DNA from: Stutzerimonas azotifigens
Lineage (GTDB): Bacteria > Pseudomonadota > Gammaproteobacteria > Pseudomonadales > Pseudomonadaceae
Assembly: GCF_013522725.1 (NCBI RefSeq)
Contig: NZ_JAAMRF010000002.1
Coordinates: 496,001-560,000 of the forward strand
Length of the DNA stretch: 64,000 nt
Direction of reading: 5' to 3'
Below the pieces are notes generated by a model that was given only the letters and a program-made list of their open reading frames with translations, was not told the DNA's origin and made no database searches. Shown here one piece after another: positions 55,373 to 64,000 of this stretch (its first letter is position 1; each line of letters starts with the position of its first letter). Position numbers and translations under genes: made by a program.

Positions 55373-56898
55373 GCGGTTTCATCCACGAAACGTTGTTCAA
55401 GCGAGGTTTTTGGCCCTTGCGGTGGCGTGCCCTGGCGACAGGCCAGTTCGGCGACTGCGAGGCCGGCCGCCGTTAATCGTTCGCGAAGATGCGCGAGTTC
55501 TCCATTGATCAGTTGTGCAGTGCCGGCGCGCTCGGCCCATAGCTGGCTCGACAGATTGCCCTGCGCCAGCTGAGCCTGTACCTGCAGCGGGCCGAGGGGC
55601 GACAGGTCGAAGGCGAGCTCCACTCGCCAGACGATTTCCGGCTTTTCCTTGCGTTGTTCGGGTGGGCTTTCCTCGCGCTGCAGCTTGACCTGCAGGGGCA
55701 CGATATCGCGTTGATCGCGCATGGGGATTTCCATCTGCCAGGTCGTCAGCAAGGTGCCTTCCGGGCCGACCTGGGATTGCGCCAAGCTGGACAGTTGATG
55801 CGTCTGCAGGCGAGAGACGGCTGCGGCGGCGAGTTTGAGCAGGGTTTCCAGGTCCGCTTCCTCATCCATGCCTTGAAGCAGCCGGCTCGGTAATGGAAAG
55901 CCCATTGCCGGCTGGCGCGCGCCGTTCTGCCCGAATACACCGAGTGCGTGACGGGCGAAGGCCGGTAGCGCTTGGCCCATGGCTGCGCCGGCCTGGGCGG
56001 AGGCGAGCGGCGTGCTGCCGGGCAGGTTGGGTAGCAGTTGGGCGATGAGCCGCAGCAACGCGGCCTTCATGTCGCCCTGCGCCGCGCCGTGCTGGCCTGC
56101 GAGCAGCCGTGCCTCCAGCAGCGTGCCGCTTTTTTCCAGTGCCTGAGCCAGGGCCTTCGGGTCGGTGAGTTCGCTGACGTCCGGCATGAGACCGAGCAGT
56201 TTTTCCGCGGCGCCCCTCAGGCCCTCCGGCAGCGAGCCTGCATTGCGCAACGCCCCGAGCAGGCCCTCGAGCGAAGCCTGGCGCTCCTGCTGCGAGGCCA
56301 TCTGCTGGCCGAGCGCGAGCTGGTCCAGCCGACCGCTCAGGGGCAGGAAGCTCAGGGCCTGGCTGCCCTTGACCTGGGCAGTGAGCAAGGTGCCCAGGGG
56401 CAACGGTGTGGTGGACTCGATCTCGAGTTTTTCACTGGCCATGGCGGTATTGAGCAGCTGGATCACCATCTTGAATACGGCTTGTTCGCCTTTGGCCGCC
56501 GCGATCTGCTGGCTGGCCACCACCTTGCCCTGCAGCACGGTGCCAATGGGCACTCGCTCCAGATCGATGCTGCCCACTGGCTGACGAGCCAGCGCCTGCA
56601 GACTGGCCATCAACCGATTGTCGGAAAGGGCGGTGACGGCATAGGCGGTGCCGCTGGCCACGGCACGATTGCTGAGGGCTTCGAGGGTGGTTTGGCGACC
56701 GTTGTCGAGCGTCAGGCGCAGGATGAGCTGGAACGCCTGACCGCTTTCCTTGACGCTGACGACCTCCGCCTCGGCGCTCTCGCCAGCGGCGAGCAGGCCC
56801 TGCATCGGCTGGAGCAGCTTGAGCGCCAGATCCGCAGCGGCCGCCGCGGAGCGGGGCGGGGCGGCTGGAAGAGGCTGTGCGGCCTTGATCTCGGTCAT
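55369..56898 (-). CDS. FliK-like protein (second flagellar hook-length control-type protein)
   Basis: A 509-residue protein with a long alanine, leucine and glutamine-rich N-terminal part and a C-terminal Flg_hook-like domain (WQMEIPMRDQRDIVPLQVKLQREES and WRVELAFDLSPLGPLQVQAQL). The start MTEIKAAQPLPAAPP was chosen; longer frames run into the ccmA promoter. Its stop overlaps the start of the FlhB-like gene by four bases. The pair copies the FliK-FlhB partnership of the main cluster but lies elsewhere. Its job is not known. Confidence 0.78.
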   Translation of the reverse strand: MTEIKAAQPLPAAPPRSAAAAADLALKLLQPMQGLLAAGESAEAEVVSVKESGQAFQLILRLTLDNGRQTTLEALSNRAVASGTAYAVTALSDNRLMASLQALARQPVGSIDLERVPIGTVLQGKVVASQQIAAAKGEQAVFKMVIQLLNTAMASEKLEIESTTPLPLGTLLTAQVKGSQALSFLPLSGRLDQLALGQQMASQQERQASLEGLLGALRNAGSLPEGLRGAAEKLLGLMPDVSELTDPKALAQALEKSGTLLEARLLAGQHGAAQGDMKAALLRLIAQLLPNLPGSTPLASAQAGAAMGQALPAFARHALGVFGQNGARQPAMGFPLPSRLLQGMDEEADLETLLKLAAAAVSRLQTHQLSSLAQSQVGPEGTLLTTWQMEIPMRDQRDIVPLQVKLQREESPPEQRKEKPEIVWRVELAFDLSPLGPLQVQAQLAQGNLSSQLWAERAGTAQLINGELAHLRERLTAAGLAVAELACRQGTPPQGPKTSLEQRFVDETA

Positions 56899-56961
56899 GT
56901 TTGCTTCAAATGCCCTTACAACCTGATGACTTTGCGGTCTTCGGCGGTCATGGATGCCATG

Positions 56962-56967
56962 TATAAT
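56962..56967 (+). promoter_or_regulatory. Candidate -10 element of the ccm operon
   Basis: TATAAT lies 88 bases before the ccmA start. A convincing -35 element is missing, so the promoter is uncertain. The 151-base divergent gap holds this and, presumably, the promoter of the FliK-like gene. Confidence 0.4.
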
Positions 56968-57049
56968 CGCGCCCCGGTTCGGCCGGCGCCCGGTGTCAGT
57001 ATAGCGGCCCGTCCATTCCCTTCTTGAATGCCAGCAGGTGTCCACAAGC

Positions 57050-57682
57050 GTGACCGATCCTTTCCTTCAAGCTGTTGCGCTCACCTGCGAGAGGGATTGG
57101 CGGCTGCTGTTCGACGGTCTGGCCTTTAGCCTTGAGCGTGGTCAGATGCTTCAAGTCTCCGGGCCCAACGGCAGTGGCAAGACCAGCCTGCTGCGTGTGC
57201 TGGCCGGTCTGATGCAGCCGACCGCGGGCGAGGTCCTGCTGGACGGCGAGCCGTTGGCGGCGCGCCATGCCGATGTGGCCCGCAATCTGTTGTGGATCGG
57301 CCATGCCGCGGGCATAAAAGGGTTGCTCAGCGCCGAGGAGAACCTTGCGTGGCTCTGCGCGCTGCAGCAGCCGGTCAGTCGCGAGAGCATCTGGCAGGCC
57401 TTGGCGACGGTCGGACTGCGCGGTTTCGAGGATGTTCCTTGCCATACGCTTTCGGCCGGCCAGCAGCGCCGTGTCGCCCTGGCCCGGTTGTACCTCACTG
57501 CCGCACCGCTGTGGATTCTCGACGAGCCGTTCACCGCGCTGGACAAGCATGGCGTGGCCCAGCTCGAAGCGCATCTGGCTGCCCATTGCGAGCAGGGCGG
57601 TGTCGTGGTGTTGACTACCCATCACAGCCTGCAAGTGCGGCCGTCGGAGTTTCGCGACATCGCGCTGGGGCAGGCGGCATGA
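57050..57682 (+). CDS. ccmA: Cytochrome c maturation ATPase CcmA
   Basis: ATP-binding subunit of the CcmABCD transporter that works with heme delivery to CcmE. The 210-residue protein has Walker [10 protein letters not shown], the signature [16 protein letters not shown] and Walker [12 protein letters not shown]. The GTG at 57050 giving [17 protein letters not shown] was chosen because it aligns in length with other Pseudomonas CcmA; a GTG four codons earlier is possible. It overlaps ccmB by four bases. Confidence 0.93.
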   Translation: MTDPFLQAVALTCERDWRLLFDGLAFSLERGQMLQVSGPNGSGKTSLLRVLAGLMQPTAGEVLLDGEPLAARHADVARNLLWIGHAAGIKGLLSAEENLAWLCALQQPVSRESIWQALATVGLRGFEDVPCHTLSAGQQRRVALARLYLTAAPLWILDEPFTALDKHGVAQLEAHLAAHCEQGGVVVLTTHHSLQVRPSEFRDIALGQAA

Positions 57683-58350
57683 GTGGCGTGTTCACGCTGC
57701 TGCTCAAGCGCGAGGCGCGCCTGCTCGTTAGGCGTCCTGCGGAGCTGGCCAACCCGCTGGTGTTCTTCGCCATCGTCATTGCGCTGTTTCCGCTGGCGGT
57801 CGGGCCGGAGTCTCAACTGTTGCAAGGCATTTCCCCAGGATTGTTGTGGGTAGCGGCGCTGCTGGCCGTGCTGCTCTCGCTCGACGGGCTTTTTCGCAGC
57901 GATTTCGAGGATGGTTCCCTGGAGCAGTGGGTCGTTTCGCCGCACCCTCTGGCGCTTCTGGTGCTCGCCAAGGTGCTGGCACACTGGTTGTTCTCCGGCC
58001 TTGCGCTGGTTCTGCTGGCGCCCTTGCTCGGGTTGATGCTGGGCTTGCCACTCCAGGCGCTACCGGTGTTGCTGCTGTCGCTTTTGCTGGGCACGCCTGC
58101 CTTGAGTCTACTGGGCGCGGTGGGTGCGGCACTGACCGTCGGCCTCAAGCGCGGCGGCCTGTTGCTGGCGCTGCTGATTCTGCCGCTGTACATCCCGGTG
58201 CTGATTCTTGGCAGTGGGGCGTTGCAGGCGGCCTTGCAAGGATTGCCGACGGCCGGCTACCTGTTGTGGCTGGCCAGCCTCACTGCATTGGCTGTGACCC
58301 TGACACCCTTTGCGATTGCCGCCGGGCTGAAGATCAGCCTCGGTGAATAG
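57679..58350 (+). CDS. ccmB: Cytochrome c maturation protein CcmB
   Basis: A 223-residue permease-type membrane protein with about six helices: [60 protein letters not shown] and [11 protein letters not shown] are typical. It forms the membrane partner of CcmA. ATG overlaps the end of ccmA. ccmC follows after 84 bases. Confidence 0.94.
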   Translation: MSGVFTLLLKREARLLVRRPAELANPLVFFAIVIALFPLAVGPESQLLQGISPGLLWVAALLAVLLSLDGLFRSDFEDGSLEQWVVSPHPLALLVLAKVLAHWLFSGLALVLLAPLLGLMLGLPLQALPVLLLSLLLGTPALSLLGAVGAALTVGLKRGGLLLALLILPLYIPVLILGSGALQAALQGLPTAGYLLWLASLTALAVTLTPFAIAAGLKISLGE

Positions 58351-58434
58351 ACGCAGGTACGGACCGCTGGGGCTCGACGGCGCCCTGGCAGAGCATTCTC
58401 CGGGGGCTTGCCCTCACCGGAAACGAGTCATTCG

Positions 58435-59190
58435 ATGAACTGGACATGGTTTCACAAGCTGGGTTCGCCCAAATGGTTTTACGAAATCAGCGGCCGCTGG
58501 CTGCCCTGGTTAGGCTGGAGCGCCGCCCTTTTGCTGGCGGTGGGCGTGGTCTGGGGCCTGGCATTCGCGCCGCAGGATTACCAGCAGGGCAACAGCTTCA
58601 GGATCATCTACATCCATGTGCCGGCCGCGTTCCTGGCTCAATCGGTCTACGTGATGCTCGCGGTCGCGGGCGTCGTCGGGCTCGTGTGGAAGATGAAGCT
58701 GGCAGACGTCGCACTTCAGCAAGCGGCACCGATCGGCGCCTGGATGACCTTCATCGCACTGCTGACCGGCGCCGTCTGGGGCAAGCCGACCTGGGGCGCC
58801 TGGTGGGTCTGGGACGCGCGACTGACCTCGATGCTGATCCTGCTGTTTCTCTATTTCGGCATCATCGCGCTGGGTAACGCGATCAGTAATCGGGACAGCG
58901 CTGCCAAGGCGTGCGCGGTGCTGGCGCTGGTCGGCGTGGTGAACATCCCGATCATCAAGTACTCGGTGGAGTGGTGGAACACCCTGCATCAGCCAGCCAC
59001 GTTCAAGATCACCGAAAAACCGGCGATGCCGATGGAGATGTGGCTACCGCTACTGGTCATGGTGCTCGGTTTCTATTGTTTCTTCGCTGCCGTGCTGCTG
59101 ATGCGCATGCGCCTCGAGGTACTGCGTCGCGAGTCGCGCAGCAGTTGGGTAAAAAGCGAGATCAAGGGATTGGTAGGGGGCTCACGATGA
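58435..59190 (+). CDS. ccmC: Heme exporter protein CcmC
   Basis: A 251-residue membrane protein of the heme-handling family. It holds heme for transfer to CcmE. The tryptophan-rich [10 protein letters not shown] motif (in [24 protein letters not shown]) and the flanking histidine-bearing helices are visible. The ATG giving [10 protein letters not shown] was chosen over an upstream TTG. It overlaps ccmD by four bases. Confidence 0.95.
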   Translation: MNWTWFHKLGSPKWFYEISGRWLPWLGWSAALLLAVGVVWGLAFAPQDYQQGNSFRIIYIHVPAAFLAQSVYVMLAVAGVVGLVWKMKLADVALQQAAPIGAWMTFIALLTGAVWGKPTWGAWWVWDARLTSMLILLFLYFGIIALGNAISNRDSAAKACAVLALVGVVNIPIIKYSVEWWNTLHQPATFKITEKPAMPMEMWLPLLVMVLGFYCFFAAVLLMRMRLEVLRRESRSSWVKSEIKGLVGGSR

Positions 59191-59363
59191 ATTTTTCCTC
59201 GTTCGCCGAATTCGTCGCCATGGGTGGCCATGGCGTCTATGTCTGGTCCTCCTATGGCATCAGCCTGGCGGTACTGGCTTTGAACGTCGCGCTGCCTGTA
59301 CTGGCACGTCGGCGTCACCTGCAAGACGAGGCGCGTCGTTTGCGCCGGGAGGAAATGAAGTGA
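59187..59363 (+). CDS. ccmD: Heme exporter protein CcmD
   Basis: A 58-residue single-helix protein ([44 protein letters not shown]). CcmD releases holo-CcmE from the CcmABC complex. The pattern GHGxYVWxSYG is characteristic. It overlaps ccmC and ccmE by four bases on each side. Confidence 0.92.
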   Translation: MNFSSFAEFVAMGGHGVYVWSSYGISLAVLALNVALPVLARRRHLQDEARRLRREEMK

Positions 59364-59824
59364 ATCCGGTACGCAAGAAGCGGCTCTACATCGTCCTGGC
59401 GATTCTCGCCGGTGTCGGTATCGCGGTTGCCCTGGCGCTTTCCGCGCTGCAGCAGAACATCAACCTGTTCTACACGCCGACCCAGATTGCCCGGGGCGAA
59501 GCGCCCGAAGGCACGCGTATACGCGCTGGAGGCCTGGTCGAGGAAGGTTCGGTCAAGCGTGATCGGGACTCGCTGTCGGTCGATTTTCGCGTTACCGACG
59601 GCGCCGAGACTGTCACCATTCGCTTTCAGGGCATCCTTCCCGACCTGTTCCGCGAGGGGCAGGGCATCGTCGCGCTAGGGCGCGTGAATGAGGAGGGCAT
59701 CATGGTGGCCGACGAGGTGCTGGCCAAGCACGACGAAAACTACATGCCGCCCGAGGTCACCCAGGCGCTGGAGCAGAGCGGCATGATGAAGCATTACGAA
59801 GATGGCAAGGGGTACTCGAAATGA
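59360..59824 (+). CDS. ccmE: Heme chaperone CcmE
   Basis: A 154-residue membrane-anchored periplasmic protein that binds heme covalently and passes it to apocytochromes. The heme-binding H124 is in [13 protein letters not shown], with Y128 completing the HxxxY pattern. A basic N-terminus and one helix (about 8-30) anchor it. The start is GTG, and overlaps with ccmD and ccmF are four bases each. Confidence 0.95.
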   Translation: MNPVRKKRLYIVLAILAGVGIAVALALSALQQNINLFYTPTQIARGEAPEGTRIRAGGLVEEGSVKRDRDSLSVDFRVTDGAETVTIRFQGILPDLFREGQGIVALGRVNEEGIMVADEVLAKHDENYMPPEVTQALEQSGMMKHYEDGKGYSK

Positions 59825-61794
59825 TTCCGGAGCTCGGCCATCTGGCAATGATTCTGGCCCTGTGCCTGGTCCTGGTACAGTCGATCTTCCCGCTGATCGG
59901 CGCCTGGCGCGGTGATCGTCTGTGGATGAGTCTGGCGCAGCCGGCGGCGTGGGGGCAGTTCGCCTTCCTGGCGTTCTCCTTCGCCTGCCTGACCTACGCG
60001 TTCATGGTCGACGACTTCTCGGTCGCCTACGTCGCGAGCAATTCCAACAGCGCATTGCCGTGGTACTACAAGTTCAGCGCCGTATGGGGTGCCCACGAGG
60101 GCTCGCTGCTGCTGTGGGCGTTGATCCTGGCCGGTTGGACCTTTGCCGTGTCGGTGTTTTCCCGCCAACTGCCCGAAGAAATGCTGGCGCGCGTGCTCGG
60201 CGTCATGGGCCTGATCAGTCTCGGCTTCCTGCTGTTCCTGATCGTCACCTCGAACCCGTTCGAGCGCTTGCTGCCGCAGGCGCCGACCGATGGCCGCGAC
60301 CTGAACCCGTTGTTGCAGGACTTCGGTCTGATCGTTCACCCGCCGATGCTCTACATGGGCTACGTCGGCTTCTCCGTAGCCTTCTCCTTCGCCATCGCGG
60401 CCTTGCTCGGCGGCCGGCTGGACGCGGCCTGGGCGCGCTGGTCGCGGCCCTGGACGCTGGTGGCCTGGGCGTTCCTCGGGATCGGTATCGTGCTCGGCTC
60501 CTGGTGGGCCTACTACGAACTGGGCTGGGGCGGCTGGTGGTTCTGGGATCCGGTGGAAAACGCTTCCTTCATGCCCTGGCTGGTCGGCACCGCACTGATC
60601 CATTCCCTGGCGGTGACCGAAAAGCGCGGCGTGTTCAAGAGCTGGACGGTGCTGCTGGCGATCGCGGCCTTTTCGCTGAGCCTGCTTGGGACCTTCCTGG
60701 TGCGCTCCGGGGTGCTGACCTCGGTGCATGCCTTCGCGACCGATCCGGAGCGCGGCGTCTTCATTCTGTGCTTCCTGCTCCTGGTCGTCGGTGGATCGCT
60801 GACGCTGTTCGCTTTGCGGGCCCCGGTGGTCAAAAGCCAGGTCGGCTTTGGACTCTGGTCCAGGGAAACCCTGCTGCTGGTCAACAACCTGCTGCTGGTA
60901 GTGGCTACCTCGATGATCCTGCTGGGCACGCTTTATCCCTTGCTGCTCGACGCGCTGTCAGGGGCCAAGCTGTCGGTTGGCCCTCCCTATTTCAACGCGA
61001 TGTTCCTGCCGCTGATGGCGCTGGTCATGCTGGCGATGGCGGTCGGTATCCTGGTGCGCTGGAAGGACACGCCGGTGAAGTGGCTCACGGGCATGCTGGT
61101 GCCGGTGCTGATTACCAGTGGCGTGCTCGGGGTCGTCGCCGCGTTTGTTTTCGGCGATTTCCACTGGTCGGTCCTGGCGACCTGCTTCCTCGCCGCCTGG
61201 GTGGTGGTCGCCGGTGTTCGCGACCTGCTCGACAAGACTCGCCACAAGGGCCTCTACAAAGGTGCTCGCGGCCTGTCGCGCAGTTATTGGGGCATGCAGG
61301 TCGCCCACCTGGGGATCGCGGTCTGCGCGCTCGGCGTCGTGTTGTCCAGTCAGCAGAGCGACGAGCGCGACCTGCGCATGGCGCCGGGCGACTCGCTGCA
61401 GATGGGGGGCTACAGCTTCATATTCGAGGGTGCCATCCATCATGATGGCCCCAACTTCACTTCGGACAAGGCCACCATCCGCGTGCTCAAGGGCGACCGC
61501 CAAATCGCCGTGCTGCATCCGGAAAAGCGGCTCTACACCGTTCAGCAGATGCCCATGACCGAGGCCGGTATCGATCCGGGCTTCACCCGCGACCTCTATG
61601 TCGCCCTGGGCGAGCCCCTGGAAGATGGCGCCTGGGCCGTGCGCGTGCACATCAAACCCTTCGTCCGCTGGATCTGGCTGGGCGGCTTGCTGATGGGGCT
61701 CGGCGGTGTGCTGGCGGCCTGCGATCAGCGCTACCGGGTCAAGGTCAAGACGCGGGTACGCGAAGCCCTCGGCCTGGCTGCCCAAGGAGCCTGA
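59821..61794 (+). CDS. ccmF: Cytochrome c heme lyase CcmF
   Basis: A 657-residue membrane protein that helps ligate heme to CXXCH sites. It carries many helices and the WWD domain ([20 protein letters not shown]). A conserved histidine-containing first domain ([18 protein letters not shown]) and the C-terminal periplasmic domain are present. Its stop overlaps the ccmG start by one base. Confidence 0.96.
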   Translation: MIPELGHLAMILALCLVLVQSIFPLIGAWRGDRLWMSLAQPAAWGQFAFLAFSFACLTYAFMVDDFSVAYVASNSNSALPWYYKFSAVWGAHEGSLLLWALILAGWTFAVSVFSRQLPEEMLARVLGVMGLISLGFLLFLIVTSNPFERLLPQAPTDGRDLNPLLQDFGLIVHPPMLYMGYVGFSVAFSFAIAALLGGRLDAAWARWSRPWTLVAWAFLGIGIVLGSWWAYYELGWGGWWFWDPVENASFMPWLVGTALIHSLAVTEKRGVFKSWTVLLAIAAFSLSLLGTFLVRSGVLTSVHAFATDPERGVFILCFLLLVVGGSLTLFALRAPVVKSQVGFGLWSRETLLLVNNLLLVVATSMILLGTLYPLLLDALSGAKLSVGPPYFNAMFLPLMALVMLAMAVGILVRWKDTPVKWLTGMLVPVLITSGVLGVVAAFVFGDFHWSVLATCFLAAWVVVAGVRDLLDKTRHKGLYKGARGLSRSYWGMQVAHLGIAVCALGVVLSSQQSDERDLRMAPGDSLQMGGYSFIFEGAIHHDGPNFTSDKATIRVLKGDRQIAVLHPEKRLYTVQQMPMTEAGIDPGFTRDLYVALGEPLEDGAWAVRVHIKPFVRWIWLGGLLMGLGGVLAACDQRYRVKVKTRVREALGLAAQGA

Positions 61795-62327
61795 TGATGA
61801 AAAGAGTGCTGCTGCTGTTGCCGCTAGTGATCTTCCTCGGCATCGCTGTCTTTCTCTACCGTGGGCTGTTTCTCGATCCGTCCGAGCTGCCCTCGGCGCT
61901 GATCGGCAAACCCGTACCGCAATTCTCGCTGCCTTCGGTTGAAGATGAGCAGCGCCTGATCAGCGAGGCCGACCTCAAGGGCAAGCCTGCGTTGGTCAAT
62001 GTCTGGGCGACCTGGTGCGTGGCCTGCAAGGTCGAACATCCGGTGCTCAACGCGCTGGCGGCGCAGGGCGTGAACATCCACGGGGTCAACTACAAGGACG
62101 ACAACGCCGCGGCGCAGAAATGGCTTCGCGAGTTTCACGACCCCTACCAGCTGAATATTCGCGACGAACACGGCAGCCTGGGCCTGGACCTTGGTGTCTA
62201 CGGCGCGCCCGAGACTTTTCTGATCGACAAGCACGGCGTGATTCGGCACAAGTTCGTCGGCGTCATCGACGAGCGTGTCTGGCGCGAAAAACTCGCCGTG
62301 CTCTATCAGGAGCTGGTGGACGAATGA
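61794..62327 (+). CDS. ccmG: Thiol:disulfide interchange protein CcmG (DsbE)
   Basis: A 177-residue membrane-anchored thioredoxin-like protein that reduces apocytochrome c or CcmH. The active site WCVAC is at 74-78. GIxxxNYKDD (in HGVNYKDDNAAAQKWLRE) and the cis-proline region YGAPETFLIDKHGVI are typical. Two adjacent ATGs are present; the first overlaps the ccmF stop. It overlaps ccmH by four bases. Confidence 0.95.
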   Translation: MMKRVLLLLPLVIFLGIAVFLYRGLFLDPSELPSALIGKPVPQFSLPSVEDEQRLISEADLKGKPALVNVWATWCVACKVEHPVLNALAAQGVNIHGVNYKDDNAAAQKWLREFHDPYQLNIRDEHGSLGLDLGVYGAPETFLIDKHGVIRHKFVGVIDERVWREKLAVLYQELVDE

Positions 62328-62797
62328 ACAGATTTCTTTGCGCCTTGCTGTTCGGATTGACGCTAAGCACGGCTGTCTTCGCTGCGATCGATACCTATGA
62401 GTTTCGCGACGAGACCGAGCGTCAGCGCTACCGCACGCTGACAGAGGAGCTACGGTGTCCGAAATGCCAGAACCAGAACATCGCCGATTCGAACTCGCCG
62501 ATCGCGATGGACTTGCGCCAGGAAATCTTCCGCATGCTCGAGGAGCAGAAGAGCGACGACCAGATCGTCGACTATCTGGTCGCCCGCTATGGTGATTTCG
62601 TTCGTTACAAGCCGCCAGTCAACACCAAGACCCTGGTCCTCTGGTACGGCCCGTTCGTGCTCCTGGCGATCGGTTTTGGCACTGTAGCGATGATCCTCTT
62701 GCGCCGTCGCCGTCGTGTCGATGGCCCCACCTCAAACACCCTTTCCGAGGCCGAGCGCGAACGGCTCGCCACGCTGCTGGATAACAAAGACCCATGA
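62324..62797 (+). CDS. ccmH: Cytochrome c-type biogenesis protein CcmH
   Basis: A 157-residue exported oxidoreductase with signal peptide (to about residue 20) and one C-terminal membrane helix. The motif [17 protein letters not shown] holds C45 and C48. It works with CcmG in reducing apocytochrome c. Only the short form is encoded here, with CcmI separate as in Pseudomonas. Overlaps with ccmG and ccmI are four bases each. Confidence 0.95.
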   Translation: MNRFLCALLFGLTLSTAVFAAIDTYEFRDETERQRYRTLTEELRCPKCQNQNIADSNSPIAMDLRQEIFRMLEEQKSDDQIVDYLVARYGDFVRYKPPVNTKTLVLWYGPFVLLAIGFGTVAMILLRRRRRVDGPTSNTLSEAERERLATLLDNKDP

Positions 62798-64000
62798 TCG
62801 ATTTCTGGATTGGCGCCGGCCTGCTGTTGATGGCGGCGCTGCTGTTTCTGCTGCTGCCCATCATGCGCGGTCGCCGCGCCCAGACGGAGGAGGATCGCAC
62901 CTCCCTCAACGTCGCGCTCTATCAGGAGCGGCTCGATGAACTGCAGGCTCAACATGCCTCGGGTACGCTCACGTCCGAGCAGCTCGAGGCGGGACGGGCA
63001 GAGGCCGCCCGCGAACTGTTGAATGACACCGAAGGCGGCGAAGCGCATCGGGTCTCGCGCCTGGGTCGAGGTGCGCCGCTGGTGGCCGCATTGCTGGTGC
63101 CGCTGATGGGCTATGGCCTGTATCTGCATTGGGGCGCCAGCGACAAGGTGGAGCTGGCGCGCCAGTTCGCCCAGCAGGCCGGCTCGATCGGAGAAGTCAC
63201 CCAGCGCCTCGAGCGCGCCGTCGAGGCCCAGCCGGAATCTGCCGAAGGTTGGTATTTCCTCGGCCGCGCCTACATGGCCCAGGAGCGTGCCGCCGATGCG
63301 GCCGTGGCCTTCGAGCGTGCTACCAATCTGGCGGGGCGCCAGCCCGAACTGCTGGGGCAATGGGCCCAGGCGTTGTATTTCGCGGGCGACAAGCAGTGGA
63401 CCGAGCAGCTTCAGGCGCTGACCGACGAGGCGCTGAAAGCCGATCCGGCAGAAGTCACCAGCCTTGGGCTGCTAGGCATCGCCGCCTATGAAGAAGGTCG
63501 CTTCGCCCAAGCGATCGCCTTCTGGGAGCGGCTGGTGGCAGTGCTGGGTGACCAGGATCCGTCTCGCGCCGCCATCGAAGGTGGCATCGCTCGCGCCCGC
63601 GCCGAACTCGGTGAGTCCGCGGTTGAATCGCAGGCGGCTGTCTCGGGCGGATCGGCCCCTTCGGTAGAAGTGAAGGTAAGCGTTCAGCTGAGTCCTGAAC
63701 TCGCCGACGAGGTGCAGCCGGATGACAGCGTTTTCGTCTTCGCCCGTGCCGTATCGGGTCCGCCGATGCCTCTGGCGGTGAAGCGGTTGAGCGTTGCCGA
63801 TCTTCCCGCCGAGGTCACGCTAGCAGATGCCGATGCAATGATGCCGCAACTGAAGTTGTCCAACTTCGAACAGGTGCAACTGGTTGCCCGGATTTCCCGC
63901 GATGGCGATGCCACCCGGGGCGAATGGACCGGGCAGAGCGATGCGCTGGACCTCGCTGCGAGCGCCGAGCGTCCGGTTCAGCTGACCATCGACAAGCCGG
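62794..64000 (+). CDS. ccmI: Cytochrome c maturation protein CcmI (partial, cut by window end)
   Basis: The first 402 codons are present, with no stop in the window. CcmI is an apocytochrome chaperone. Two N-terminal membrane helices (about 2-22 and 92-112) border a leucine-zipper-like loop ([34 protein letters not shown]). A periplasmic TPR region follows ([35 protein letters not shown]), and a C-terminal beta-rich domain begins. Start overlaps ccmH. Confidence 0.94.
   Translation, partial: MIDFWIGAGLLLMAALLFLLLPIMRGRRAQTEEDRTSLNVALYQERLDELQAQHASGTLTSEQLEAGRAEAARELLNDTEGGEAHRVSRLGRGAPLVAALLVPLMGYGLYLHWGASDKVELARQFAQQAGSIGEVTQRLERAVEAQPESAEGWYFLGRAYMAQERAADAAVAFERATNLAGRQPELLGQWAQALYFAGDKQWTEQLQALTDEALKADPAEVTSLGLLGIAAYEEGRFAQAIAFWERLVAVLGDQDPSRAAIEGGIARARAELGESAVESQAAVSGGSAPSVEVKVSVQLSPELADEVQPDDSVFVFARAVSGPPMPLAVKRLSVADLPAEVTLADADAMMPQLKLSNFEQVQLVARISRDGDATRGEWTGQSDALDLAASAERPVQLTIDKP

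Noticed and set aside
59922-61445. Plus-strand 507-codon frame overlapping ccmF
   Set aside because: It is an out-of-frame reading of ccmF with Arg/Ala/Gly-rich sequence and no motif. CcmF is complete in the correct frame.

Overview
The window is a 64 kb piece of a high-GC gammaproteobacterial chromosome, almost certainly Pseudomonas in the broad sense. The long joined flagellar cluster and the overall mix of neighbours fit the P. stutzeri group (Stutzerimonas) best; the genus call is firm and the group call is inference. The basis is gene order (acpP-fabF-pabC-mltG-tmk-holB-pilZ-tatD, etfD/etfBA, a complete fli-flh-che-mot-ccm run) together with protein sequences of clear Pseudomonas type. 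I see no rRNA, tRNA, insertion sequence, prophage or CRISPR array. Most genes are core genes in tight operons with 1-8 base overlaps.

Layout. 1-6213: end of acpP, then fabF, pabC, mltG, tmk, holB, pilZ and tatD (fatty acid and folate synthesis, cell wall, dTMP, DNA polymerase III, type IV pili). 6343-11064: an AroP-type amino acid permease, a probable RgsA-like small RNA on the minus strand, a class V aminotransferase, a TetR regulator, a lipoprotein and a DUF1285 protein. 11121-14770: ETF-ubiquinone oxidoreductase divergent from etfB-etfA, with a PsrA-type operator between them. 14884-20252: a solute-binding-like protein, two small envelope lipoproteins, a MocR-type regulator with a repeated operator-like element, another lipoprotein, a DUF2897 protein and pyrF. 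20280-24198: a small accessory block (CurA-type reductase, SDR, BenE transporter, membrane protein).

24261-54466 is one continuous motility and chemotaxis region: fliEFGHIJ, then hsbA-hsbR-hptB, fliKLMNOPQR-flhB, a lone minus-strand sodC, flhA-flhF-fleN-fliA, cheY-cheZ-cheA-cheB-motC-motD, then parC-parP-cheW and a DUF2802 gene. Sigma-54 promoters (GG/GC elements) precede fliE, fliK and flhA, and a sigma-28-like promoter precedes cheY. This matches the known Pseudomonas hierarchy, in which RpoN drives the basal body and export genes and FliA drives chemotaxis. FlhF, FleN, ParC and ParP set the polar position and number of flagella and chemotaxis arrays. The HptB-HsbR-HsbA relay links the flagellum to the swarming/biofilm switch.

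54640-57049: a rhodanese-like protein, then a minus-strand pair of a FliK-like protein and a soluble FlhB C-terminal-domain protein. 57050-64000: ccmA-B-C-D-E-F-G-H-I, the System I cytochrome c maturation operon, with ccmI cut by the window end.

The most unusual signal is in CheA. In place of a recognisable P2 domain it has an Ala/Pro-rich linker with four copies of an acidic-hydrophobic peptide that resembles the CheY-binding ends of FliM and CheZ. Similar peptides occur in FliM, FliN and CheZ encoded in the same window.
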